Assembly (NCBI GenBank): GCA_014381505.1 | Contig: JACNLK010000022.1 | Location: forward strand, 1-43,872 | Direction of reading: 5' to 3' | Length of the DNA stretch: 43,872 bases | Origin: Candidatus Desulfatifera sulfidica | GTDB lineage: Bacteria > Desulfobacterota > Desulfobulbia > Desulfobulbales > Desulfocapsaceae | In this document: piece after piece, positions 34,244-41,678 of the stretch | Position numbering within the stretch: position 1 is the stretch's first letter | Layout of the letters: each line of letters opens with the position of its first letter | The notes under the pieces: generated by a model | The model's input: only the letters and a program-made list of their open reading frames with translations | Database searches by the model: none | Told to the model about the DNA's origin: nothing | Made by a program: the position numbers and the translations under genes

Positions 34244-34325
34244 AGCCATATCGATTTGGGTCTGATGAAGGTCTACTACCCTTCGGACTCAATTCAAATC
34301 ATTTTTTTATGTTTGGAGGAGTTGC

Positions 34326-35642
34326 ATGAAGAGAACACTTACTAAAATCATCCCCTTCCTGGTGATGGCATCCTTTCTTGCCACAGGATGTACCCAGGAA
34401 AACACGCAGGCCGCTAAAGCAGCAAAGCCAGCTGTTGAACAAGTAGCAAAGAAAAATGTCTACAAAGGTTCAGTGGTTGGAAAATCCAACAAGGCCAAAT
34501 CCATTTCCATCAAAGTTGGAAAAGGTGCCGAAGCCAAAACCATTATGGTTGCTTTTGATGATAACACCAAGGGTGTTGATCATGCCACAGTCGGGCATGC
34601 TTCAATCATCAATTATGAAATGCGTAATGGTAAGCCTTATGCCACTGTCATTAAACCAAAACTTGCGAAACTCCCCGAAGGTGTAACAGAAATCAAGACC
34701 GAAGATCTGGCCGAAATGATTGAGAGTGGCAAGAAATTCACTCTGATCGACTCCAGACCAAGTGGTCGCTATGCCGCTGGCTCTCTGCCCACCGCCAAAA
34801 ACATCACTGTTGCCAAGATGAAAGAGACCAAGGGTGCAGGTATCTTACCTGAGAACAAGAATGAATTGGTGGTCTTTTTCTGCGGAGGCCCCACGTGAGG
34901 CATGTCAACATCCTCCGCCGGTCTGGCGAAGAAAGCAGGTTACACCAACGTTCGTGTCTATCTTGATGGCGAACCCCATTGGGTCAAAGATGAATATCCC
35001 GTTTATGCCTCCAATAAGTTTGTAGCAACTGGCAACATTGTCCTCATCGACCTCCGCAGTGCTGCAAAGTCAGCCGCTGGTCGTATTCCACGTTCAGTAT
35101 CCATCGCATACGACGATCTTGAAGATCGCATTGAGGACATTCCCAAGAAGGCCCCCATTGTCCTGTACAGCGACAATGCCGAAGAGGCTGAAGATGGAAT
35201 TAGCGATTTGCGTTATGAAGGTTTCAAAAAAGTTTCCCTGGTCAAAGGTAACATCCAGGGTTGGACCAAGTCTGGTGGAGCCATTGAGAAAGGACCTGTA
35301 GTCACAGATATCAAATGGATCCGTAAATTAGGTAAGGGCGAAGTCGCACTGGCCAGCTTTAATAAAGCAGCCAGCGGACAAGATGCCGGAGCGATCGTCC
35401 TCGACGTCCGCACCAAAGACGAAGTGAGTGGCGGTAAGTTTAAGAACGCTGTCGCTATCCCCTTGGATGAGTTGGGCAGCCGCCTGAGCGAACTGCCCAA
35501 GGACAAGAAAATCTACGTCCACTGCACCTCTGGTGCCCGGGCCGACATGGCCGCACAGGAACTGAACAAAAATGGCTTCAAGGCTTCGTTCCTGATCGCC
35601 AATGTTAATTGTGAAGGAAATGACTGCACAGTGGAAGATTAA
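34326..35642 (+). CDS. Exported lipoprotein with three rhodanese domains; in-frame UGA (34896-34898) read as selenocysteine 191
   Basis: A 438-residue protein if the single TGA is read through. A lipoprotein signal ends at Cys22 (FLATG-C). A small beta domain (about 45-120) follows, then three rhodanese modules. Domain 1 (about 122-225) has catalytic loop CGGPT-U-GMSTSSA, Cys186 and Sec191 forming CxxxxU; related proteins, from memory, have CGGPxC there. Domain 2 (about 230-320) has Ser in place of the catalytic Cys (LYSDNAEEAEDG) and is probably inactive. Domain 3 (about 335-430) has an intact loop CTSGAR. The sequence is coherent across the TGA without frameshift, and a GC hairpin with a GGTCT loop follows. 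Alternatives are a cysteine-to-stop mutation or separate genes; the second part lacks its own ribosome site. GGAGGAGTTGC precedes the ATG. Likely role: sulfane-sulfur or selenium handling outside the cytoplasm (inferred). Confidence 0.88.
34896..34928 (+). promoter_or_regulatory. Candidate SECIS element in the rhodanese gene
   Basis: The UGA at 34896-34898 is followed by a hairpin CGCC (34916-34919), loop GGTCT (34920-34924), GGCG (34925-34928). Below it the stem continues with interruptions (TC/GA pairs). The distance from UGA to the loop is 21 bases against 18 in the window's fdhF SECIS, and the loop sequence is identical. The stem is shorter and more interrupted than in fdhF. Confidence 0.75.
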
Positions 35643-35668
35643 ATAATTCGCCCTTTGTGGCGATTAAC

Positions 35669-35749
35669 ATCTCCTCTTGAACCATCAGGCCAGAGAGGAG
35701 ATCAGTTCTAAGGAAGGACTGCCTTTTAGGTGGTTCTTCCTTTTTTTTT
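35669..35749 (+). terminator. Double hairpin terminator after the rhodanese gene
   Basis: First hairpin ATCTCCTCT/AGAGGAGAT (35669-35702, 16-base loop). Second hairpin AAGGAAG/CTTCCTT (35710-35742) with partial inner pairing, followed by a run of nine T ending at 35749. The second is an intrinsic terminator. Like the Mo-oxidoreductase operon, this transcript ends with two stems. Confidence 0.85.
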
Positions 35750-35917
35750 GATTTCAAGGTATCTTGACCAATCAAACATTGATGATATCGCTTTGATAAT
35801 TGCTTAGTTGCTTGGTTGCGTATGGTCAGCCGAATAAGGCTCGCCCTGTCCAACAACTCTTAGATCAGATAACACTGCGTCAATCCACTCTTCAAAAATC
35901 AACAGGTCCAGAATATC

Positions 35918-37600
35918 ATGAGCACAGATGACAAAAAAATTATTTATTCCATGATTGGAGTGAGTAAATTCTACGATAACACACCAGTTCTTAAGGATAT
36001 ATCTCTCTCCTATTTTTACGGCGCAAAAATAGGAGTCCTGGGGCTGAATGGTTCCGGAAAATCCACCCTGCTCCGTATCCTTGCCGGGATTGACACCGAA
36101 TTCAACGGCAAAACTTCACATGCACCTGGTCTGACCATCGATTATCTTGATCAGGAACCACAGCTTGACCCTGACAAAACAGTACGGCAGATCGTTGAAG
36201 AAGGTGTTCAGGGGACAGTTGATCTTATCGCTGAATTCAACCAGATCAACGAGCAATTTGCTGAACCAATGAGCGATGATGAGATGCAAAATCTCATCGA
36301 CCGTCAAGCCACAGTGCAGGACAAACTGGATGCGCTCTCAGCCTGGGATCTCGACTCTCGCCTGGAAATGGCCATGGATGCACTGCGCTGCCCTCCACCC
36401 GAAACCTCATGCCTGAACCTGTCTGGTGGTGAACGGCGTCGTGTCGCCCTCTGTCGTATTCTCCTCAAAAAGCCTGATGTCCTGCTTCTGGATGAGCCCA
36501 CAAATCATCTTGATGCCGAAAGCGTCGCCTGGCTTGAGCACCATCTCCAAACTTACGCCGGAACCATTATCGCTGTGACGCATGATCGCTATTTTCTTGA
36601 TAATGTGGCCGGTTGGATCCTTGAACTGGACAGGGGAATGGGAATCCCCTGGAAGGGTAATTACTCATCATGGCTTGATCAGAAAGAGAAACGTCTGGCC
36701 ACGGAAGAGAAACAGTCAAGTGATCGGCGCCGCACCCTCCAGCGGGAACTTGAATGGATTCGCATGTCTGCCAAGGGAAGGCGGAGCAAATCAAAGGCCA
36801 GGATCAACGCCTATGATCAGCTCTTGAATCAGGAGAACGATAAAGCTGTCGAGGATATGCAGATCTACATTCCACCGGGACCACGCCTGGGCAAGGTGGT
36901 CATTGATGCAGAAAATATCGGCAAAAGTTTTGGGGATCGTCTGCTGGTAGATAATATGAATTTCAACTTGCCACCTGGCGGTATTGTCGGAGTTATCGGC
37001 CCCAACGGCGCCGGGAAATCAACCCTGTTTAAAATGATTACTGGTCAGGAAGAACCAGACAGCGGTTCAATCCGCCTGGGTGAAACAGTCAAGCTCGCCT
37101 ATGTTGATCAAAGCCGTGACGTTCTGAACCCCGAAGACAGTATCTGGCAGGCCATCTCTGAGGGCCAGGAGTCCATCTGGCTGGGGACCAAAGAAGTGAA
37201 CTCACGAGCGTACGTAGGACGCTTCAATTTCTCGGGCGCCGGCCAGCAAAAAAAGGTAGGGCAGCTCTCTGGTGGACAACGCAACCGGGTGCATCTTGCT
37301 CGGATACTCAAAGAGGGATGCAATGTCCTGCTCCTTGATGAGCCAACAAATGACCTTGATGTCAACACTCTTCGTGCCCTGGAAGAGGCACTGATCAACT
37401 TTGGCGGCTGTGCCGTGGTCATCAGCCATGATCGCTGGTTCCTTGACCGGATTGCCACTCACATTCTGGCTTTCGAGGGCAACTCAGAGGTTGTCTGGTT
37501 TGAAGGAAACTATTCAGATTACGAGAAGGATCGAAAGGCCAGACTGGGATCGGCCGCAGACCAGCCACACCGTATCAGATACCGTCAATTGACCCGCTAA
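35918..37600 (+). CDS. ettA: Energy-dependent translational throttle protein EttA (ABC-F)
   Basis: A 560-residue soluble ABC-F ATPase acting on the ribosomal E site. The two nucleotide-binding domains have Walker A GLNGSGKST and GPNGAGKST, signatures LSGGE and LSGGQ, and Walker B LLLDEPTNHLDAES and LLLDEPTNDLDVNT. The arm and linker (KSKARINAYDQLL) between them are typical of EttA. Length matches the about 555-residue norm. A terminator follows at 37626-37665. The ribosome site is weak. Confidence 0.97.
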   Translation: MSTDDKKIIYSMIGVSKFYDNTPVLKDISLSYFYGAKIGVLGLNGSGKSTLLRILAGIDTEFNGKTSHAPGLTIDYLDQEPQLDPDKTVRQIVEEGVQGTVDLIAEFNQINEQFAEPMSDDEMQNLIDRQATVQDKLDALSAWDLDSRLEMAMDALRCPPPETSCLNLSGGERRRVALCRILLKKPDVLLLDEPTNHLDAESVAWLEHHLQTYAGTIIAVTHDRYFLDNVAGWILELDRGMGIPWKGNYSSWLDQKEKRLATEEKQSSDRRRTLQRELEWIRMSAKGRRSKSKARINAYDQLLNQENDKAVEDMQIYIPPGPRLGKVVIDAENIGKSFGDRLLVDNMNFNLPPGGIVGVIGPNGAGKSTLFKMITGQEEPDSGSIRLGETVKLAYVDQSRDVLNPEDSIWQAISEGQESIWLGTKEVNSRAYVGRFNFSGAGQQKKVGQLSGGQRNRVHLARILKEGCNVLLLDEPTNDLDVNTLRALEEALINFGGCAVVISHDRWFLDRIATHILAFEGNSEVVWFEGNYSDYEKDRKARLGSAADQPHRIRYRQLTR

Positions 37601-37625
37601 CGACGACATAGTTCTTTTTTAACAT

Positions 37626-37665
37626 AAAAAGGGGTCTGACAAAGTAATTCATCAGACCCCTTTTT
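37626..37665 (+). terminator. Intrinsic terminator of ettA
   Basis: A 9-bp stem GGGGTCTGA/TCAGACCCC (37631-37660) flanked by AAAAA and TTTTT, with a 12-base loop. The A/T flanks make it work in both directions, so it may also end the convergent purDE-tsaC transcript. Confidence 0.92.
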
Positions 37666-37719
37666 GTATTTTACCCATCAGCACCGATCTCAGATCAGGT
37701 CACTCATCTCTCACCTGTC

Positions 37720-38373
37720 TCAATCGTCAACATGTCCTCGTCCAGCAGGCCTGAAACACTCCCTGATCAGAGAATACTCAACTCGTCCAGGGCGTATTAA
37801 CTGCAGGTGTCCCTCTTTTAATCCAATTACAGTTGATCCGGACTCACCACTCGTCTCACCACCGTCAATAATTAGATCCAGGCGAGATCCGAATTGCTGC
37901 GCCACCTCCTGAGCGGTACGCGCCGGTGTCTGGCCCGAGAGGTTGGCGCTTGTAGCCGTTAAAGGGCCGCCAAAAGCATGACAGAAGTTACGGGCAACCA
38001 GGTGCGGTGAAATGCGAACTCCGACAGTGCCGGTTCCTCCAAGCAAACGGGAGGGGATTCCTGCCGCTGCAGGGAAAACCAAGGTCAGTGGACCTGGCCA
38101 GAACTTCGCCATCAACGCCTCATATTGCTCCGGGACCTCTTGCACCAGAGACCTGAGATCCCGAGGATCAACAATCAGAAGAAGAATTGGCTTTTCATCC
38201 CCCCTGCCTTTCACCTGAAACAATGAATCAACTGCCCGTGCATTGTGCGGATCAACGGCAAGACCGTAGTAGGTCTCGGTGGGAAATGCCACCACACCAC
38301 CATTTCTGACGACATCCACCGCCTGCCGAAGTCCCTTCGCCGAAGGAGCGACCAACAAACAATTAGAGCCCAA
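37720..38373 (-). CDS. tsaC: L-threonylcarbamoyladenylate synthase (TsaC/Sua5/YrdC family)
   Basis: A 217-residue enzyme making threonylcarbamoyl-AMP for the t6A37 modification of ANN-decoding tRNAs. Motifs: GGVVAFPTETYYGLAVD, KGRGDEKP, WPGPLTLVFPA, VGVRIS and TATSANLSG. It is the short YrdC-only form without the Sua5 C-terminal domain. No ATG fits; I chose TTG at 38373, which overlaps the end of the purDE gene and has AAGG upstream; TTG codons at 38358 or 38355 are alternatives. The overlap implies translational coupling to purDE. Confidence 0.88.
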   Translation of the reverse strand: MGSNCLLVAPSAKGLRQAVDVVRNGGVVAFPTETYYGLAVDPHNARAVDSLFQVKGRGDEKPILLLIVDPRDLRSLVQEVPEQYEALMAKFWPGPLTLVFPAAAGIPSRLLGGTGTVGVRISPHLVARNFCHAFGGPLTATSANLSGQTPARTAQEVAQQFGSRLDLIIDGGETSGESGSTVIGLKEGHLQLIRPGRVEYSLIRECFRPAGRGHVDD

Positions 38374-40138
38374 GTGTCTTGGCCTTTTTTTCGACCTCAC
38401 TGGCCATTTCACGTTTATAATCAACAAGCTTTTCCGCCATATCCCGGTCATCGTTTGCCAACATACGACAGGTAAAAACGGCAGCATTCTTTGCGCCTGC
38501 CTTTCCAATGCCCATGGTTGCAACCGGAACTCCGGGAGGCATCATGACAGTTGACAACAGCGCATCAAGACCATTCAACGCAGATGCATCAAGTGGAACT
38601 CCGATAACTGGAATATTAGTATGTGCAGCCAGGACTCCTGCTAGATGTGCGGCCATGCCAGCCCCGGCAATAATCACCTTCAGGCCCCGCTTCTGAGCTG
38701 TGGATGCAAACAGAGCCGCACGTTCCGGCGTACGATGAGCTGAGGCCACTGTCATCTCATAGGGGACATCCATCTTCTTAAAAAAATCCGCTGCAGCCTG
38801 CATGACCGGCAGGTCCGAATCACTGCCCATGACAATACCAACCAGAGGTTTTCTGGTATCTTTTCTGGGACGATTCAGAGCCTTTGCACCAATATCTGTT
38901 CTGGAATAAGCACCGGCCCAACTAATCTCACCTACAGCTTGGTACGCCTGGGCGATGGCCTTCTCCAAAGTCTTACCCACTGCTGTCACACCCAGAACCC
39001 TTCCTCCGGCAGTGACGGTCTGTTTTTTCTTGATCGCAGTCCCGGCATGGAAAACAACAACCCCATCCATTTTGGCAGCCTTGCTAAGCCCCTTAATAAC
39101 CTTGCCGGTTTTATAATGGCCAGGATACCCTTCTGATGACATGGCCACACAGACTGTTGGCCTGGGATCAATCTTCATGTCCACTTTATCAAGGCAACCA
39201 TCAATGGCCGCCTCAAAAATATCAACCAGATCACTCTTCAAGCGCATGAGTAGAGGCTGAGCTTCCGGATCGCCAAAACGGCAATTGAACTCGAGGACGT
39301 TAATATCCTCTCCATCAATCATAAGTCCGGCATAAAGCATGCCTTTGTAGGGACGCCCTTCGGCGGCCAATCCCTTTATTGCAGGTAACATCACCTGATT
39401 CACTGCAAAATCGGCTATTTTTTCCGTTACGACCGGGGCCGGTGAATACGCTCCCATTCCACCTGTATTCGGTCCACAATCACCATCAAAAATGGCCTTA
39501 TGATCTTGGGAAGTGGGGAGTGAAAGAACAGATTTCCCATCTGTGAAAGCAATAAACGATGCCTCTTCTCCCTTCAGACAGGCCTCAACAACGATTGTAT
39601 TCCCCGCCTCACCAAAGGCCTTATCTGCCATGATGAGATCAACGGCCTCATGAGCCTCCTGAGTTGTGGCAGCGACTATTACGCCTTTGCCTGCAGCCAG
39701 ACCATCGGCCTTAACCACAACAGGTGCGCCACAGCTGTCGATATACGCCTTCGCCTTGACAGCATCGGTAAAAACTTCAAAGGCGGCAGTGGGAATCCCG
39801 TATTTCTTCATGAATTCCTTTGAAAAAACCTTGCTCCCCTCAAGAATGGCCGCCTTTTGAGAGGGACCGAAGATACGCAGACCTTTTTCCTCAAAAAGAT
39901 CGACAATGCCCTCAGTCAGGGAAGATTCCGGACCAACAACAGTGAGATCAATCTTCTCTGCCATGGCAAAATCCACCAAACCCTGAATGTCAGTGGCTGA
40001 GATATCAACGCAATCTGCCAGATGGGCAATCCCGGCATTTCCTGGTGCACAGTAGATCTTTTCCACCCGGGGGCTTTGATGGATCTTCCAAACCAGAGCA
40101 TGCTCACGCCCCCCGGAACCTACGACCAATATTTTCAT
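38363..40138 (-). CDS. purD: Fused phosphoribosylamine-glycine ligase and N5-CAIR mutase (PurD-PurE)
   Basis: A 591-residue fusion covering two non-consecutive steps of purine synthesis. Residues 1 to about 424 are PurD: start MKILVVGSGGREHALVWK, ATP-grasp motifs (VVKADGLAAGKGV, GMGAYSPAP, EFNCRFGDPEAQ). After a short linker (about 425-434) comes PurE, VGIVMGSDSDLPVM, SAHRTPERA and the C-terminal GKAGAKNAA. Both halves look complete. The ATG at 40138 is supported by AGGAGAG; an in-frame ATG 72 bases upstream is rejected because it adds a non-homologous N-terminus. tsaC follows with overlap. Confidence 0.95.
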   Translation of the reverse strand: MKILVVGSGGREHALVWKIHQSPRVEKIYCAPGNAGIAHLADCVDISATDIQGLVDFAMAEKIDLTVVGPESSLTEGIVDLFEEKGLRIFGPSQKAAILEGSKVFSKEFMKKYGIPTAAFEVFTDAVKAKAYIDSCGAPVVVKADGLAAGKGVIVAATTQEAHEAVDLIMADKAFGEAGNTIVVEACLKGEEASFIAFTDGKSVLSLPTSQDHKAIFDGDCGPNTGGMGAYSPAPVVTEKIADFAVNQVMLPAIKGLAAEGRPYKGMLYAGLMIDGEDINVLEFNCRFGDPEAQPLLMRLKSDLVDIFEAAIDGCLDKVDMKIDPRPTVCVAMSSEGYPGHYKTGKVIKGLSKAAKMDGVVVFHAGTAIKKKQTVTAGGRVLGVTAVGKTLEKAIAQAYQAVGEISWAGAYSRTDIGAKALNRPRKDTRKPLVGIVMGSDSDLPVMQAAADFFKKMDVPYEMTVASAHRTPERAALFASTAQKRGLKVIIAGAGMAAHLAGVLAAHTNIPVIGVPLDASALNGLDALLSTVMMPPGVPVATMGIGKAGAKNAAVFTCRMLANDDRDMAEKLVDYKREMASEVEKKAKTLGL

Positions 40139-40263
40139 GAATACTCTCCTGTTTTTCTTCCTTGATACAAAGCGTTTATTCAACAAAAAGCAAACTGCAG
40201 CCACAGACAAGAAACGTGCTGGTCAAGATCGTTTATTATTATAATCACCGACTAAGCTAACCG

Positions 40264-40291
40264 TTGACAATTTGTCTGGAACATATAATAT
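40264..40291 (+). promoter_or_regulatory. Sigma-70-like promoter for the TetR-type regulator
   Basis: Perfect -35 TTGACA (40264-40269), a 16-base spacer and TAATAT (40286-40291; an overlapping TATAAT at 40284 gives a 14-base spacer). The -35 overlaps the small palindrome GACAA-T-TTGTC (40266-40276). The leader to the start at 40439 would be about 140 bases. Confidence 0.6.
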
Positions 40292-40292
40292 A

Positions 40293-40306
40293 AATGAGGA
40301 CTCATT
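40293..40306. promoter_or_regulatory. Candidate autoregulatory operator AATGAG-GA-CTCATT
   Basis: A perfect 6-bp inverted repeat lies 2 bases after the -10 element, at the likely transcription start of the TetR-type gene, the usual place for an autorepressor site. Confidence 0.45.
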
Positions 40307-40370
40307 CATTTTATAGTTCTGCTCCTCTCCTTCTCTGTTCCTCTATTGGACCTGAATATTGCCCTATTAA

Positions 40371-40394
40371 ACTGTTGAACTGTTGAACTGTTGA
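40371..40394 (+). repeat. Tandem repeat (ACTGTTGA)x3
   Basis: Three perfect 8-base units, with a partial fourth (ACTA), lie 45-68 bases upstream of the TetR-type start, inside its predicted leader. Confidence 0.8.
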
Positions 40395-40438
40395 ACTATA
40401 GGACTTGAATCATTCATGCACGTGCCCTCTCCTACCCT

Positions 40439-41035
40439 ATGAAAACAACCGACAAGCATACAAAGATCATCCAGGCGGCAACTAAAGTCTTTGCCAAAAA
40501 GGGCTTCTTTAATGCCAGAATATCCGATATTGCCAAGGAAGCCAAGGTCGCAGACGGGACAATTTATCTTTACTTCAATAACAAATTCGATATTTTGATT
40601 TCAGTCTTTGAAGAAGAGATTGGCGGCCTTGTTGAGCAGGTGAGCAAACTTCTCGCGGAAGAAACTGAACCGCGGAAAATGCTGAAGATCTATGCCACCA
40701 TGCACCTGTCCATGATGAAAAAGAATAAAAACCTAGCTGAAGTCATTCAGATCGAATTGCGCCAGAGCACCAAATTGATCAAAGAATACCGCAACAACAA
40801 GTTCAGTGAATATATCAACATCATCTCGACCATTATCAAACTGGGTCAGAGTCAGGGAATCTTTCGGGAAGATATCAAACCGGGTATTGCCAAACGTGCT
40901 TTTTTTGGTGCCTTGGATGAAATTTCACGAGTCTGGACCCTTTCTTTAAAAAACACCTATACCGTGGATGAAACAATCACCCAGGTTGTTGACATTTTTC
41001 TCTTCGGAATGCTCGCTCCCACCAAAAAAAGGTAA
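40439..41035 (+). CDS. TetR/AcrR-family transcriptional regulator
   Basis: A 198-residue DNA-binding repressor. The N-terminal helix-turn-helix has IIQAATKVFAKKGFFNARISDIAKEAKVADGTIY(L)YFNNK in the usual TetR layout (residues about 9-50; quoted here in pieces: AATKVFAKKGF, ISDIAKEAKV, GTIYLYF). The C-terminal ligand domain has an IELRQSTKLIKEYRNNKF segment resembling FadR-like TetR regulators of fatty-acid genes. Targets are unknown; it is convergent with greA 13 bases away. The ATG follows CCCTAT with no clear ribosome site. Confidence 0.9.
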   Translation: MKTTDKHTKIIQAATKVFAKKGFFNARISDIAKEAKVADGTIYLYFNNKFDILISVFEEEIGGLVEQVSKLLAEETEPRKMLKIYATMHLSMMKKNKNLAEVIQIELRQSTKLIKEYRNNKFSEYINIISTIIKLGQSQGIFREDIKPGIAKRAFFGALDEISRVWTLSLKNTYTVDETITQVVDIFLFGMLAPTKKR

Positions 41036-41048
41036 AATATCTGCGAGC

Positions 41049-41534
41049 TCAAGCAAACTCTGAAGGACGAATGGATATAATCTCGAACTCACGGCTGCCA
41101 CCAGGCGTCTTCACCATGACTTCATCTCCCTCTTCCTTGCTGAGAATGCTTTGACCTATGGGTGAGAGCACAGATATCGACCCCTGCTTGACATTTGCCT
41201 CTTCAGGCCCCAACAATTGATACGTTACTTCCTCATCCGTATCCAGATCAAGAAGATCCACCACCGTCCCGAAGACTGCACGCACACAGGAAACCTCTGT
41301 ACAATCAATTACTTCTGCTCGTCCAAGTTTATCCTTCAGTTCCATGATCCGGCCTTCGATATGGCCCTGACGATCCTTGGCAGCGTGATATTCAGCATTT
41401 TCTTTCAAGTCGCCGTGTTCACGGGCGACCTCTATGGCCTTTACCACCTCCATACGCTCAACTCGTTCCAGACGAGTTAATTCATCGCGCAAATTTTGAT
41501 GCCCCCGGACTGACATGGGGATACGCTCTACCAT
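41049..41534 (-). CDS. greA: Transcript cleavage factor GreA
   Basis: A 161-residue RNA polymerase secondary-channel factor that rescues backtracked complexes. The N-terminal coiled coil has IPMSVRGHQNLRDEL and HGDLKENAEYHAAKDRQ with the conserved acidic DLKENAEY tip, and the C-terminal domain has SPIGQSILSKEEGDEV and the SREFEIISI end. AGGAG lies 8 bases before the ATG. Length is normal. Confidence 0.97.
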   Translation of the reverse strand: MVERIPMSVRGHQNLRDELTRLERVERMEVVKAIEVAREHGDLKENAEYHAAKDRQGHIEGRIMELKDKLGRAEVIDCTEVSCVRAVFGTVVDLLDLDTDEEVTYQLLGPEEANVKQGSISVLSPIGQSILSKEEGDEVMVKTPGGSREFEIISIRPSEFA

Positions 41535-41678
41535 TTTTTACTCCTGTTGTATAATAAACGCAGCCGGGGCCCAATGATGCAGGATCAGCCAGCCACACAA
41601 TATGAGAAAAACCCTTAAAATAAAAAACCTGCATACTGTTTCAACCAAACGAACAGCCTGCAGGACACATTGTTACAA

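Larger units (their letters stand above)
40139..40438. other. Divergent intergenic region between purDE and the TetR-type regulator
   Basis: These 300 bases carry a plus-strand promoter, a palindrome just downstream of it and an 8-base tandem repeat, all listed separately. No gene is present. Confidence 0.6.

Noticed and set aside
34326-35642. Two adjacent rhodanese genes or a nonsense mutation
   Set aside because: The second part would begin inside the catalytic loop of domain 1 and lacks a ribosome site; the UGA sits in the loop and a GGTCT hairpin follows. A mutation is not fully excluded.
38373-38523. N-terminal extension of TsaC to an upstream ATG at 38523
   Set aside because: It would lie wholly within the PurE coding region and adds about 50 residues without family similarity.
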